Origin: Aradus depressus
Lineage: Eukaryota > Arthropoda > Insecta > Hemiptera > Aradidae
Assembly: GCA_963662175.1 (NCBI GenBank)
Contig: OY759215.1
Coordinates: forward strand, 29,886,066 to 29,950,065
Direction: 5' to 3'
DNA: 64,000 nt
The first letter of the stretch is position 1, and every line of letters begins with the position of its first letter. The notes below the pieces were generated by a model, which was not told where the DNA came from, did not search any database, and saw only the letters and a list, made by a program, of their open reading frames with translations. Position numbers and translations under genes: made by a program. Of this stretch, positions 1 to 13,587 are shown in pieces.

Positions 1-99
1 GGGGGACAGCCCCTCCATCCTGGATAGAGTCATTAATTTCTTAAAAGAAACTGGGCTATACCAAAAAATGTGAGCTGTACTGTCTGCTATCATTTGCCT

Positions 100-530
100 A
101 TTTTAGGTCGCTCCGCCAGTTGAGTGGGGCCTGAACAGCCCATGGCGGGTCCCCCTGGGGGTCTGGGGGCCCGGGGGGGGGGGTCCTGCGTGGGACCCTC
201 GGGTGGCCGGCGGGCACGGCTGGCTGGATGGGGGGGCCTGGGGCGGCTCCGTCGGGGCCTCTGGATTGGAACGGTCCCGGACTTGGAGGGTGTGGACGGC
301 TTTCCTCACATGCACACCCTCGTCCTCAAGTCCCATTAACTTCACGATTAAGCTAAATGCTTCATATACTTGAGTGAGTGGCCCGGTGGTGCCGTTGTCT
401 TTGTCCCCCGGTCCGGCCTGCCTGTTCGTTGGTTGCCCTTGGTCCTGTGCTTGGCCTTCCCTGGGCCCCGTGGCCCCCTGTGGGATCCGTTCATGTCTGT
501 TCCTGTCATCTGCATCAAGAGTTCGCTGGC
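100..530. other. GC-rich segment of unknown origin
   Basis: This stretch is strikingly rich in G and C, with runs of G and C, inside otherwise AT-rich DNA. Short reading frames exist on both strands. The minus frame at 103-345 is proline-rich, but none shows a recognisable domain. It is followed at 596-618 by an ACCA-type tetranucleotide run, which resembles the simple-repeat tail of a retroposon. I infer it may be the end of a GC-rich mobile element, but I do not recognise the family. Confidence 0.35.
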
Positions 531-595
531 TTAGTTAGTGCAAGGAATGTAACAAGATAGGGCGATAATAACCGAAGTAGTTGTTCGCCCAAAAT

Positions 596-618
596 AACCA
601 ACCAACCAACCAACCAAA
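596..618. repeat. (AACC)n microsatellite
   Basis: About five tandem AACC units, visible directly. The run sits at the downstream edge of the GC-rich segment and could be its retroposon tail. Confidence 0.7.
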
Positions 619-704
619 ACTAGAAAGACGAGCAAGGCAAATCGAATGAAGAAAGAACAGAAAGAGAGAGGAAGCCAGAGTGTGAGGATGACGAGATAAG
701 GAGA

Positions 705-862
705 ATATCTCACATTACCCAAACACCCCTGGCTAATGTACACACTACCCAATTTTAGTGTGTTTTTATTCAGTTTTTGCACATTACCCACATCGATAGG
801 GTAATGTGTACATTACCCTGGGTAATGTACACATTACCCAATTTTGGACATTACCCATAACA
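705..862. repeat. Cluster of short palindromes around GGGTAATGTACACATTACCC
   Basis: The words ACATTACCC and GGGTAATGT recur at least eight times on both strands. At about 799-840 two back-to-back 20-bp near-palindromes differ only by the order of GT and AC in the centre. Such nested inverted repeats suggest the remains of a small DNA transposon or MITE. No transposase is present. The 871-1,180 stretch that follows is AT-rich and shows nothing recognisable. Confidence 0.6.
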
Positions 863-1179
863 TATAAACATAATAAACACATTGAAAAGATTAAATTATA
901 AACATTAAAAAAAAATTAGTTATATTTATTTTTTAAAGCAAATTTCTATTTAAAACAAATGCCAGTAAAAAACAAAACACGGCCATCAGCTGTTTTTTTT
1001 AGTGTGTAGAGTCGAGGCCTAGGAATGGCGACGGGCTGAGTAAAAGATGGACAGTGGTGTTTAGGCTTAAATTGCAATGAACTAAATAGAAGTGAATTGA
1101 CGGTGAAATTGATCCAAAAAGAAGGTACTTTTATGACGTCACACACTTTATTTTTCAATTTGGCTGTCAAGAATTCGAC

Positions 1180-1845
1180 ATGTGAAATTCCATGACATAA
1201 CGATCATCCGTTAAAGACCTATCACAATCTTTATATGTAGGCCTACCCCTACAACCCCCCCCCCCCCCCCCCCCTCCCGTTCAAAATTTTGAGATGTCAC
1301 GTAGCGTATTTTTCAATTGGGCCTTTAAGAATACTACATGTCATATTCCATGACATTCCGATCATCCGTTAAAGACCTATCACTATCTTTATATGTAGGC
1401 CTACCCCTACAACCCCCCCTCCCGTTCAAAATTTTGAGATGTCACGTAGCGTATTTTTCAATTTGGCCTTTAAGAATACTACATGTGAAATTTCATGACA
1501 ATCCGATCATCCGTTAAAGACCTATCACTATCTTTATATGTAGGCCTACCCCCACAACCCCCCTCCCGTTCAAAATTTTGAGATGTCACGTAGCGTATTT
1601 TTCAATTTGGCCTTTAAGAATACTACATGTGAAATTCCATGAATATCCGATCATCCGTTAAAGACCTATCACTATCTTTATATGTAGGCCTACCCCCACA
1701 ACTCCCCTCCCGTTCAAAATTTTGAGATGTCACGTAGCGTATTTTTCAATTTGGCCTTGAAGAATACTACATGTGAAATTCCATGACATTCCGATCATCC
1801 GTTAAAGACCTATCACTATCTTTATATTAGGCCTAGCCCCCCCCC
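1180..1845 (+). repeat. ~144-bp minisatellite (left copy)
   Basis: The word GATCATCCGTTAAAGACC starts near 1,202, 1,360, 1,505, 1,649 and 1,793, which gives a period of 144-145 bp. The first unit is longer because of a poly-C expansion. Each unit contains a short C-rich tract before CCCGTTCAAAATTTTGAGA. The same repeat recurs at 21,960-22,480. I infer it is the variable-copy untranslated region of a non-LTR retrotransposon, because both copies are followed by the same RTE-like 3' end. Confidence 0.85.
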
Positions 1846-1854
1846 CCCCCTTTC

Positions 1855-2440
1855 AAATTTTGAAAACGAAACAGTAAGTAAATGACATCCAAACAACCAA
1901 AGATAAATCGAGGAACTTGCCAGAAGCGAAGATTTAAAAACAACCAAGAAAATAACACACACTAAAAACTGAATAAAACGAAACAGTAAGTAAATGACAA
2001 AGATGACAACCAAAGATAAATCTAGGAACTTGCCTAACACGCACTAAAAACTGAATAAAACGAAGCAGTAAGTAAATGACATCCAAACCACCAAAGATAA
2101 ATCGAGGAAGTTGCCAGAAGCGAAGATTAAAAAACAACCAAGAAAAGCTGATAACACGCACTAAACACTGAATAAAGCGAAACAGTAAGTAAATGACAAA
2201 GGTGACAACCAAACATAAATCTAGGAACTTGCCAGAACAGAAGATTTAAAAACAACCAAAAAAATAACACAGAAAAAAAACTGATAACACGCACTAAAAA
2301 CTGAATAAAACGAAACAGTAAGTAAATTACAAAGATGACAACCAAAGATAAATTGAGGAACTTGCCAGAAGCGAAGATTTAAAAACAACTAAGAAAATAA
2401 CATGCACTAAAAACTGAATAAAACGAAACAGTTAGTAAAG
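1855..2440. repeat. ~112-bp minisatellite
   Basis: The word CGAAACAGTAAGTAAATGA and its variants occur near 1,867, 1,979, 2,065, 2,177, 2,311 and 2,424. The main spacing is 112 bp, with one shortened and one lengthened unit. The overlapping minus-strand reading frames rich in Phe, Leu and Val are products of the tandem repeat and not genes. Confidence 0.8.
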
Positions 2441-2469
2441 GATTTTAGGGTGTCTGAGATCGATTCACT

Positions 2470-2695
2470 TGATCGATTAATTGTTCACATCGATCATTAC
2501 GACCCCAAACATAGATTCTTCGATTAATCTATCTCAGATCGCCATCCCTACAATTAACAGCTATGAACTCTTCATAAGAACCTTCCTCGGACTTCAACGA
2601 ATATTTGAAAAAAAAAAATTAGCCGAATTGGTCCAGCCGTTCTCGAGTTTTGCGATTAGCAAAATTAGCCAGTCATTTTTATTAAACGTTCCTTA
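2470..2695 (+). mobile_element. RTE-like non-LTR retrotransposon 3' end, left copy
   Basis: Positions 2,596-2,690 are nearly identical to 22,473-22,565, including an A run followed by TTAGCCGAATTGGTCCAGCC and a closing GTCATTTTTATTA. A conserved GGTCCAGCCGTTCTCGAGTT end of this style is, from memory, typical of the 3' ends of RTE-clade elements in arthropods. No reverse transcriptase is present, so this is a truncated copy or a non-autonomous derivative. Confidence 0.55.
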
Positions 2696-2759
2696 AACGT
2701 TCTGCTCAAACATGGGTACGTGACATCACCCAACACTCCTGCCAAACTTCCTACTACAT

Positions 2760-5570
2760 CAGTTATAACAAATATTAAATCTAAAAACCGTTTAAAAGCG
2801 AGAAATTTGAAGAATGGAGTCTATCGAGCTCAGGATCGCCACTTAGAAATCTAGCCAAGGCACTTAGGTGAGATGTTTTAATCGAGAAGATAAAAATAAA
2901 TTTGAGCACGTCGTCCTTCGGATTGGACTTTCAGCTATGATCGAGGGCGTTTTCGTATGTCAGGTACTGAATAATGAGTCGTATGATATGTATCTAAACC
3001 TGGGTAGCTGAAATTTCACTTAGGTTAAAAAAACCTTGAGTACGTCGTCCTTCGGATGGGACATTCCCGATATATCAGAATCTGTCTATCAGTTTTAACA
3101 AATATTAAGCCTATAAACCGTTAAAAAGCGAGAAATTTGAAGAATGGGGTTTAGTCCGACTTTTTTCGAAAAACATTTTTATTTCGATTTTTGTGTAGGA
3201 TTCAGATATCACGGTTGTTATATATCAGTTTTAACAAATATTAAATCTAAAAACCGTTTAAAAGCGAGAAATTTGAAGAATGGAGTTTACCAAGCTCAGG
3301 ATCGCCATTTAGAAATCTAGCCAAGTCACTTAGGTCAGATGTTATAATCGGGACGATAAAAATAAATTTGAGCACGTCGTCCTTCGGATTGGACTTTAAG
3401 CTATGATCGAAGGCCTATAGTACCGAGGGGTACTCGATAATGAGTCGTATGTTATGTATCTAAACCTGGGTAGCTGAAATTTCACTTAGGTTAAAAAAAC
3501 CTTGAGCACTTCGTCCTTCGGATGGTACATTCCCGATATATCTGAATCTGTCTATCAGTTTTAACTAATATTAAGCCTATAAACCGTTAAAAAGCGAGAA
3601 ATTTGAAGAATGGGATTTAGCCCGACTTTTTTCGAATAACATTTTTGTTTCGATTTTTGTGTAGGATTGAGATATCACGGTTGTTATATATCAGTTTTAA
3701 CAAATATTAAATCTAACAACCGTTTAAAAGCGAGAAATTTGAAGAATGGAGTCTATCGAGCTTAGGATCGCCATTTCGAAGTCTAGCCAAGTCACTTAGG
3801 TCAGATGTTTTAATCGGGAAGACAAAAATAAATTTGAGCACGTCGTCCTTCGGATTGGACTTTAAGCTATGATCGAGGGCCTTTTCGTATGTCAGGTACT
3901 CGATAATGAGTCGTATGTTATGTATCTAAACCTGGGTAGTTGAAATTTCATTTAGGTTAAAAATAACTTGAGCACGTCGTCCTTCGGATTGGACTTCAAG
4001 CTATGATCGAGGGCCTTTTTGTATGTCAGGTACTAGATAATGAGTCGTATGTTATGTATCTAAACCTGGGTAGCTGAAATTTCACTTAGGTTAAAAAAAC
4101 CTTGAGCACGTCGTCCTTCGGATGGGACATTCCCGATATATCTGAATCTGTCTATCAGTTTTAACTAATATTAAGCCTATAAACCGTTAAAAAGCGAGAA
4201 ATTTGAAGAATGGGATTTAGCCCGACTTTTTTCGAAAATAATTTTTATTTCGATTTTTGTGTAGGATTCAGATAACCCGGTTGTTCATCAGTTTTAACAA
4301 ATATTAAATCTAAAAACCGTTTAAAAGCGAGAAATTTGAAGAATGGAGTTTACCGAGCTCAGGATCGCCATTTAGAAATCTAGCCAAGTCACTTAGGTCA
4401 GATGTTTTAATCGGGACGATAAAAATAAATTTGAGCACGTCGTCCTTCGGATTGGACTTTAAGCAATGATCGAGGGCCTTTTCGTCTGTCAAGTACTCGA
4501 TAATGAGTCGTATGTTATGTATCTAAACCTGGGTAGTTGAAATTTCATTAAGGTTAAAAATAACTTGAGCACGTCGTCCTTCGGATTGGACTTCAAGCTA
4601 TGATCGAGGGCCTTTTTGTATGTCAGGTACTGGAAAATGAGTCGTATGTTATGTATCTAAACCTGGGTAGCTGAAATATCACTTAGGTTAAAAAAACCTT
4701 GAGCACGTCGTCCTTCGGATGGTACATTCCCGATATATCTGCATCTGTCTATCAGTTTTAACTAATATTAAGCCTATAAACCGTTAAAAAGCGAGAAATT
4801 TGAAGAATGGGATTTAGCCCGACTTTTTTCGAATAACATTTTTGTTTCGATTTTTGTGTAGGATTCAGATATCACGGTTGTTATATATCAGTTTTAACAA
4901 ATATTAAATCTAACAACCGTTTAAAAGCGAGAAATTTGAAGAATGGAGTTTACCGAGCTTAGGATCGCCATTTCGAAGTCTAGCCAAGTCACTTAGGTCA
5001 GATGTTTTGATCGGGAAGATAAAAATAAATTTGAGCACGTCGTCCTTCGGATTGGACTTTAGGCTATGATCGAGGGCCTTTTTGTATGTCAGGTGCACGA
5101 TAATGAGTCGTATGTTATGTAACTAAACCTAGGTAGCTGAAATTTCACTTAGGTTCGAAAAACGTTGAGCACGTCGTCCTTCGGATGGGACCTTAGTCGT
5201 ATGGAAATTTGAAGAATGGGATTTAGCCCGACTTTTTTCGAAAAACATTTTTATTTTGATTTTTGTGTAGGATTCAGATATCCCGGTTGTTCATCAGTTT
5301 TAACAAAGATTAAATCTAAAAACCGTTTAAAAGCTAGAAATTTGAAGAAAGGAGTCAACCGAGCTCAGGATCGCCATTTAGAAATCTAGCCAAGTCACTT
5401 AGGTCAGATGTTTTGATCGGGAAGATAAAAATAAATTTGAGCACGTCGTCCTTCGGATGGGACTTTCCCGATACATCTGAATCTATTTTTGGTTGACCAT
5501 CTTCGTTTCTGGATGCTGCGTATCTACCAACATAGCTGGTATTAATTTGTTTTTCAGAAAATATGTCGAA
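2760..5570. repeat. SINE-derived satellite, diverged left flank
   Basis: Repeats of the same family as the homogenised array to the right, but with many substitutions and irregular spacing. The word GAGCACGTCGTCCTTCGGAT recurs at about 2,904, 3,370, 3,836, 3,970, 4,433, 4,566 and 5,033, giving spacings of about 466, 463 and 133 bp. Higher divergence at the edge than in the centre is the usual outcome of unequal exchange in a satellite. Short minus-strand frames in this region are repeat artefacts. Confidence 0.85.
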
Positions 5571-8500
5571 AGGAGTCTTAAAGCCCACTTATATTCCATA
5601 TTTCTTCCTTGATAATTTTAGTTGGAACTAAACGGTAACTTATTTTATCATACATATGGAGTCTATCGAGCTCAGGATCGCCACTTAGAAATCTAGCCAA
5701 GGCACTTAGGTCAGATGTTTTAATCGAGAAGATAAAAATAAATTTGAGCACGTCGTCCTTCGGATTGGACTTTAGGCTATGATCGAGGGCCTTTTTGTAT
5801 TTCAGGTGCACGATAATGAGTCGTATGTTATGTAACTAAACCTAGGTAGCTGAAATTTCACTTAGGTTCGAAAAACGTTGAGCACGTCGACCTTCGGATG
5901 GGACTTTCCCGATATATCTGAATCTGTCTATCAGTTTTAACAAATATTAAATTTATAAACTGTTAAAAAGCAGGAAATTTGAAGAATGGGATTTAGCCCG
6001 ACTTTTTTCGAAAAACATTTTTATTTTGATTTTTGTGTAGGATTCAGATATCCCGGTTGTTCATCAGTTTTAACAAAGATTAAATCTAAAAACCGTTTAA
6101 AAGCTAGAAATTTGAAGAATGGAGTCAACCGAGCTCAGGATCGCCACTTAGAAATCTAGCCAAGGCACTTAGGTCAGATGTTTTAATCGAGAAGATAAAA
6201 ATACATTTGAGCACGTCGTCCTTCGGATTGGAGTTTAGGCTATGATCGAGGGCCTTTTTGTATGTCAGGTGCACGATAATGAGTCGTATGTTATGTAACT
6301 AAACCTAGGTAGCTGAAATTTCACTTAGGTTCGAAAAACGTTGAGCACGTCGTCCTTCGGATGGGACTTTCCCGATATATCTGAATCTGTCTATCAGTTT
6401 TAACAAATATTAAATCTATAAACTGTTAAAAAGCAGGAAATTTGAAGAATGGGATTTAGCCCGACTTTTTTCGAAAAACATTTTTATTTTGATTTTTGTG
6501 TAGGATTCAGATATCCCGGTTGTTCATCAGTTTTAACAAAGATTAAATCTAAAAACCGTTTAAAAGCTAGAAATGTGAAGAATGGAGTCAACCGAGCTCA
6601 GGATCGCCATTTAGAAATCTAGCCAAGTCACTTAGGTCAGATGTTTTGATCGGAAAAATAAAAATAAATTTGAGCACGTCGTCCTTCGGATGGGACTTTC
6701 CCGATACATCTGAATCTATTTTTGGTTGACGATCTTCGTTTCTGGATGCTGCGTATCTACCAACATAGCTGGTATTAATTTGTTTTTCAGAAAATATGTC
6801 AAAAGGAGTCTTAAAGCCCACTTATATTCCACATTTCTTCCTTGATAATTTTAGTTGGAACTAAACGGTAACTTATTTTATCATACATATGGAGTCTATC
6901 GAGCTCAGGATCGCCACATAGAAATCTAGCCAAGGCACTTAGGTCAGATGTTTTAATCGAGAAGATAAAAATAAATTTGAGCACGTCGTCCTTCGGATTG
7001 GACTTTAGGCTATGATCGAGGGCCTTTTTGTATTTCAGGTGCACGATAATGAGTCGTATGTTATGTAACTAAACCTAGGTAGCTGAAATTTCACTTAGGT
7101 TCGAAAAACGTTGAGCACGTCGTCCTTCGGATGGGACTTTCCTGATATATCTGAATCTGTCTATCAGTTTTAACAAATATTAAATCTATAAACTGTTAAA
7201 AAGCAGGAAATTTGAAGAATGGGATTTAGCCCGACTTTTTTCGAAAAACATTTTTATTTTGATTTTTGTGTAGGATTCAGATATCCCGGTTGTTCATCAG
7301 TTTTAACAAAGATTAAATCTAAAAACCGTTTAAAAGCTAGAAATTTGAAGAATGGAGTCAACCGAGCTCAGGATCGCCCCTTAGAAATCTAGCCAAGGCA
7401 CTTAGGTCAGATGTTATGATCGGGAAGATAAAAATACATTTGAGCACGTCGTCCTTCGGATTGGACTTTAGGCTATGATCGAGGGCCTTTTTGTATGTCA
7501 GGTGCACGATAATGAGTCGTATGTTATGTAACTAAACCTAGGTAGCTGAAATTTCACTTAGGTTCGAAAAACGTTGAGCACGTCGTCCTTCGGATGGGAC
7601 TTTCCCGATATATCTGAATCTGTCTATCAGTTTTAACAAATATTAAATCTATAAACTGTTAAAAAGCAGGAAATTTGAAGAATGGGATTTAGCCCGACTT
7701 TTTTCGAAAAACATTTTTATTTTGATTTTTGTGTAGGATTCAGATATCCCGGTTGTTCATCAGTTTTAACAAAGATTAAATCTAAAAACCGTTTAAAAGC
7801 TAGAAATTTGAAGAATGGAGTCAACCGAGCTCAGGATCGACATTTAGAAATCTAGCCAAGTCACTTAGGTCAGATGTTCTGATCGGGAAGATAAAAATAA
7901 ATTTGAGCACGTCGTCCTTCGGATGGGACTTTCCCGATACATCTGAATCTTTTTTTGGTTGACCATCTTCGTTTCTGGATGCTGCCTATCTACCAACATA
8001 GCTGGTATTAATTTGTTTTTCAGAAAATATGTCAAAAGGAGTCTTAAAGCCCACTTATATTCCACATTTCTTCCTTGATAATTTTAGTTGGAACTAAACG
8101 GTAACTTATTTTATCATACATATGGAGTCTATCGAGCTCAGGATCGCCACTTAGAAATCTAGCCAAGGCACTTAGGTCAGATGTTTTAATCGGGAAGATA
8201 AAAATAAATTTGAGCACGTCGTCCTTCGGATTGGACTTTAGGCTATGATCGAGGGCCTTTTTGTATGTCAGGTGCACGATAATGAGTCGTATGTTATGTA
8301 ACTAAACCTAGGTAGCTGAAATTTCACTTAGGTTCGAAAAACGTTGAGCACGTCGTCCTTCGGATGGGACTTTCCCGATATATCTGAATCTGTCTATCAG
8401 TTTTAACAAATATTAAATCTATAAACTGATAAAAAGCAGGAAATTTGAAGAATGGGATTTAGCCCGACTTTTTTCGAAAAACATTTTTATTTTGATTTTT

Positions 8501-11500
8501 GTGTAGGATTCAGATATCCCGGTTGTTCATCAGTTTTAACAAAGATTAAATCTAAAAACCGTTTAAAAGCTAGAAATTTGAAGAATGGAGTCAACCGAGC
8601 TAAGGATCGCCATTTAGAAATCTAGCCAAGTCACTTAGGTCAGATGTTTTGATCGGGAAGATAAAAATAAATTTGAGCACGTCGTCCTTCGGATGGGACT
8701 TTCCCGATACATCTGAATCTATTTTTGGTTGACCATCTTCGTTTCTGGATGCTGCGTATCTACCAACATAGCTGGTATTAATTTGTTTTTCAGAAAATAT
8801 GTCAAAAGGAGTCTTAAAGCCCACTTATATTCCACATTTCTTCCTTGATAATTTTAGTTGGAACTAAACGGTAACTTATTTTATCATACATATGGAGTCT
8901 ATCGAGCTCAGGATCGCCACTTAGAAATCTAGCCAAGGCACTTAGGTCAGATGTTTTAATCGAGAAGATAAAAATAAATTTGAGCACGTCGTCCTTCGGA
9001 TTGGACTTTAGGCTATGATCGAGGGCCTTTTTGTATTTCAGGTGCACGATAATGAGTCGTATGTTATGTAACTAAACCTAGGTAGCTGAAATTTCACTTA
9101 GGTTCGAAAAACGTTGAGCACGTCGTCCTTCGGATGGGACTTTCCCGATATATCTGAATCTGTCTATCAGTTTTAACAAATATTAAATCTATAAACTGTT
9201 AAAAAGCAGGAAATTTGAAGAATGGGATTTAGCCCGACTTTTTTCGAAAAACATTTTTATTTTGATTTTTGTGTAGGATTCAGATATCCCGGTTGTTCAT
9301 CAGTTTTAACAAAGATTAAATCTAAAAACCGTTTAAAAGCTAGAAATTTGAAGAATGGAGTCAACCGAGCTCAGGATCGCCATTTAGAAATCTAGCCAAG
9401 TCACTTAGGTCAGATGTTTTGATCGGAAAGATAAAAATAAATTTGTGCACGTCGTCCTTCGGATGGGACTTTCCCGATACATCTGAATCTATTTTTGGTT
9501 GACCATCTTCGTTTCTGGATGCTGCGTATCTACCAACATAGCTGGTATTAATTTGTTTTTCAGAAAATATGTCAAAAGGAGTCTTAAAGCCCACTTATAT
9601 TCCACATTTCTTCCTTGATAATTTTAGTTGGAACTAAACGGTAACTTATTTTATCATACATATGGAGTCTATCGAGCTCAGGATCGCCACATAGAAATCT
9701 AGCCAAGGCACTTAGGTCAGATGTTTTAATCGAGAAGATAAAAATAAATTTGAGCACGTCGTCCTCCGGATTGGACTTTAGGCTATGATCGAGGGCCTTT
9801 TTGTATTTCAGGTGCACGATAATGAGTCGTATGTTATGTAACTAAACCTAGGTAGCTGAAATTTCACTTAGGTTCGAAAAACGTTGAGCACGTCGTCCTT
9901 CGGATGGGACTTTCCCGATATATCTGAATCTGTCTATCAGTTTTAACAAATATTAAATCTATAAACTGTTAAAAAGCAGGAAATTTGAAGAATGGGATTT
10001 AGCCCGACTTTTTTCGAAAAACATTTTTATTTTGATTTTTGTGTAGGATTCAGATATCCCGGTTGTTTATCAGTTTTAACAAAGATTAAATCTAAAAACC
10101 GTTTAAAAGCTAGAAATGTGAAGAATGGAGTCAACCGAGCTCAGGATCGACATTTAGAAATCTAGCCAAGTCACTTAGGTCAGATGTTTTGATCGGGAAG
10201 ATAAAAATAAATTTGAGCACGTCGTCCTTCGGATGGGACTTTCCCGATACATCTGAATCTTTTTTTGGTTGACCATCTTCGTTTCTGGATGCTGCCTATC
10301 TACCAACATAGCTGGTATTAATTTGTTTTTCAGAAAATATGTCAAAAGGAGTCTTAAAGCCCACTTATATTCCACATTTCTTCCTTGATAATTTTAGTTG
10401 GAACTAAACGGTAACTTATTTTATCATACATATGGAGTCTATCGAGCTCAGGATCGCCACTTAGAAATCTAGCCAAGGCACTTAGGTCAGATGTTTTAAT
10501 CGGGAAGATAAAAATAAATTTGAGCACGTCGTCCTTCGGATTGGACTTTAGGCTATGATCGAGGGCCTTTTTGTATGTCAGGTGCACGATAATGAGTCGT
10601 ATGTTATGTAACTAAACCTAGGTAGCTGAAATTTCACTTAGGTTCGAAAAACGTTGAGCACGTCGTCCTTCGGATGGGACTTTCCCGATATATCTGAATC
10701 TGTCTATCAGTTTTAACAAATATTAAATCTATAAACTGATAAAAAGCAGGAAATTTGAAGAATGGGATTTAGCCCGACTTTTTTCGAAAAACATTTTTAT
10801 TTTGATTTTTGTGTAGGATTCAGATATCCCGGTTGTTCATCAGTTTTAACAAAGATTAAATCTAAAAACCGTTTAAAAGCTAGAAATTTGAAGAATGGAG
10901 TCAACCGAGCTAAGGATCGCCATTTAGAAATCTAGCCAAGTCACTTAGGTCAGATGTTTTGATCGGGAAGATAAAAATAAATTTGAGCACGTCGTCCTTC
11001 GGATTGGACTTTAGGCTATGATCGAGGGCCTTTTTGTATGTCAGGTGCACGATAATGAGTCGTATGTTATGTAACTAAACCTAGGTAGCTGAAATTTCAT
11101 TTAGGTTCGAAAAACGTTGAGCACGTCGTCCTTCGGATGGGACTTTCCCGATATATCTGAATCTGTCTATCAGTTTTAACAAATATTAAATCTATAAACT
11201 GTTAAAAGGCAGGAAATTTGAAGAATGGGATTTAGCCCGACTTTTTTCGAAAAACATTTTTATTTTGATTTTTGTGTAGGATTCAGATATCCCGGTTGTT
11301 CATCAGTTTTAACAAAGATTAAATCTAAAAACCGTTTAAAAGCTAGAAATGTGAAGAATGGAGTCAACCGAGCTCAGGATCGACATTTAGAAATCTAGCC
11401 AAGTCACTTAGGTCAGATGTTTTGATCGGGAAGATAAAAATAAATTTGAGCATGTCGTCCTTCGGATGGGACTTTCCCGATACATCTGAATCTTTTTTTG

Positions 11501-13587
11501 GTTGACCATCTTCGTTTCTGGATGCTGCCTATCTACCAACATAGCTGGTATTAATTTGTTTTTCAGAAAATATGTCTAAAGGAGTCTTAAAGCCCACTTA
11601 TATTCCACATTTCTTCCTTGATAATTTTAGTTGGAACTAAACGGTTACTTATTTTATCATACATATGGAGTCTATCGAGCTCAGGATCGCCACTTAGAAA
11701 TCTAGCCAAGGCACTTAGGTCAGATGTTTTAATCGAGAAGATAAAAATAAATTTGAGCACGTCGTCCTTCGGATTGGACTTTAGGCTATGATCGAGGGCC
11801 TTTTTGTATGTCAGGTGCACGATAATGAGTCGTATGTTATGTAACTAAACCTAGGTAGCTGAAATTTCATTTAGGTTCGAAAAACGTTGAGCACGTCGTC
11901 CTGCGGATGGGACTTTCCCGATATATCTGAATCTGTCTATCAGTTTTAACAAATATTAAATCTATAATTTGTTAAAAAGCAGGAAATTTGAAGAATGGGA
12001 TTTAGCCCGACTTTTTTCGAAAAACATTTTTATTTTGATTTTTGTGTAGGATGCAGATATCCCGGTTGTTCATCAGTTTTAACAAAGATTAAATCTAAAA
12101 ACCGTTTAAAAGCTAGAAATTTGAAGAATGGAGTCAACCGAGCTCAGGATCGCCATTTAGAAATGTAGCCAAGTCACTTAGGTCAGATGTTTTGATCGGG
12201 AAGATAAAAATAAATTTGAGCACGTCGTCCTTCGGATTGGACTTTAGGCTATGATCGAGGGCCTTTTTGTATGTCAGGTGCACGATAATGAGTCGTATGT
12301 TATGTAACTAAACCTAGGTAGCTGAAATTTCACTTAGGTTCGAAAAACGTTGAGCACGTCGTCCTTCGGATGGGACTTTCCCGATATATCTGAATCTGTC
12401 TATCAGTTTTAACAAATATTAAATCTATAAACTGTTAAAAAGCAGGAAATTTGAAGAATGGGATTTAGCCCGACTTTTTTCGAAAAACATTTTTATTTTG
12501 ATTTTTGTGTAGGATTCAGATATCCCGGTTGTTCATCAGTTTTAACAAAGATTAAATCTAAAAACCGTTTAAAAGCTAGAAATTTGAAGAATGGAGTCAA
12601 CCGAGCTCAGGATCGCCATTTAGAAATCTAGCCAAGTCACTTAGGTCAGATGTTTTGATCGGGAAGATAAAAATAAATTTGAGCATGTCGTCCTTCGGAT
12701 GGGACTTTCCCCATACATCTGAATCTATTTTTGGTTGACCATCTTCGTTTCTGGATGCTGCGTATCTACCAACATAGCTGGTATTAATTTGTTTTTCAGA
12801 AAATATGTCAAAAGGAGTCTTAAAGCCCATTTATATTCCACATTTCTTCCTTGATAATTTTAGTTGGAACTAAACGGTAACTTATTTTATCATACATATG
12901 GAGTCTATCGAGCTCAGGATCGCCACTTAGAAATCTAGCCAAGGCACTTAGGTCAGGTGTTTTAATCGAGAAGATAAAAATACATTTGAGCACGTCGTCC
13001 TTCGGATTGGACTTTAGGCTATGATCGAGGGCCTTTTTGTATGTCAGGTGCACGATAATGAGTCGTATGTTATGTAACTAAACCTAGGTAGCTGAAATTT
13101 CACTTAGGTTCGAAAAACGTTGAGCACGTCGTCCTTCGGATGGGACTTTCCCGATATATCTGAATCTGTCAATCAGTTTTAACAAATATTAAATCTATAA
13201 ACTGTTAAAAAGCAGGAAATTTGAAGAATGGGATTTAGCCCGACTTTTTTCGAAAAACATTTTTATTTTGATTCTTGTGTAGGATTCAGATATCCCGGTT
13301 GTTCATCAGTTTTAACAAAGATTAAATCTAAAAACCGTTTAAAAGCTAGAAATTTGAAGAATGGAGTCAACCGAGCTCAGGATCGCCATTTAGAAATCTA
13401 GCCAAGTCACTTAGGTCAGATGTTTTGGTCGGGAAGATAAAAATAAATTTGAGCACGTCGTCCTTCGGATGGGACTTTCCCGATACATCTGAATCTTTTT
13501 TTGGTTGACCATCTTCGTTTCTGGATGCTGCCTATCTACCAACATAGCTGGTATTAATTTGTTTTTCAGAAAATATGTCAAAAGGAG

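Noticed and set aside
1822..2345. Overlapping minus-strand frames with hydrophobic repeats (VIYLLFRFIQFLV) as a membrane protein
   Set aside because: They are created by the 112-bp tandem repeat; the frame changes from unit to unit.
5355..13053. About twenty minus-strand frames of 60-77 residues (for example KALDHSLKSNPKDDVLKFIF) that look like a gene family
   Set aside because: They recur exactly with the satellite period, overlap in different frames, lack known domains, and follow the SINE-derived sequence. They are repeat artefacts.
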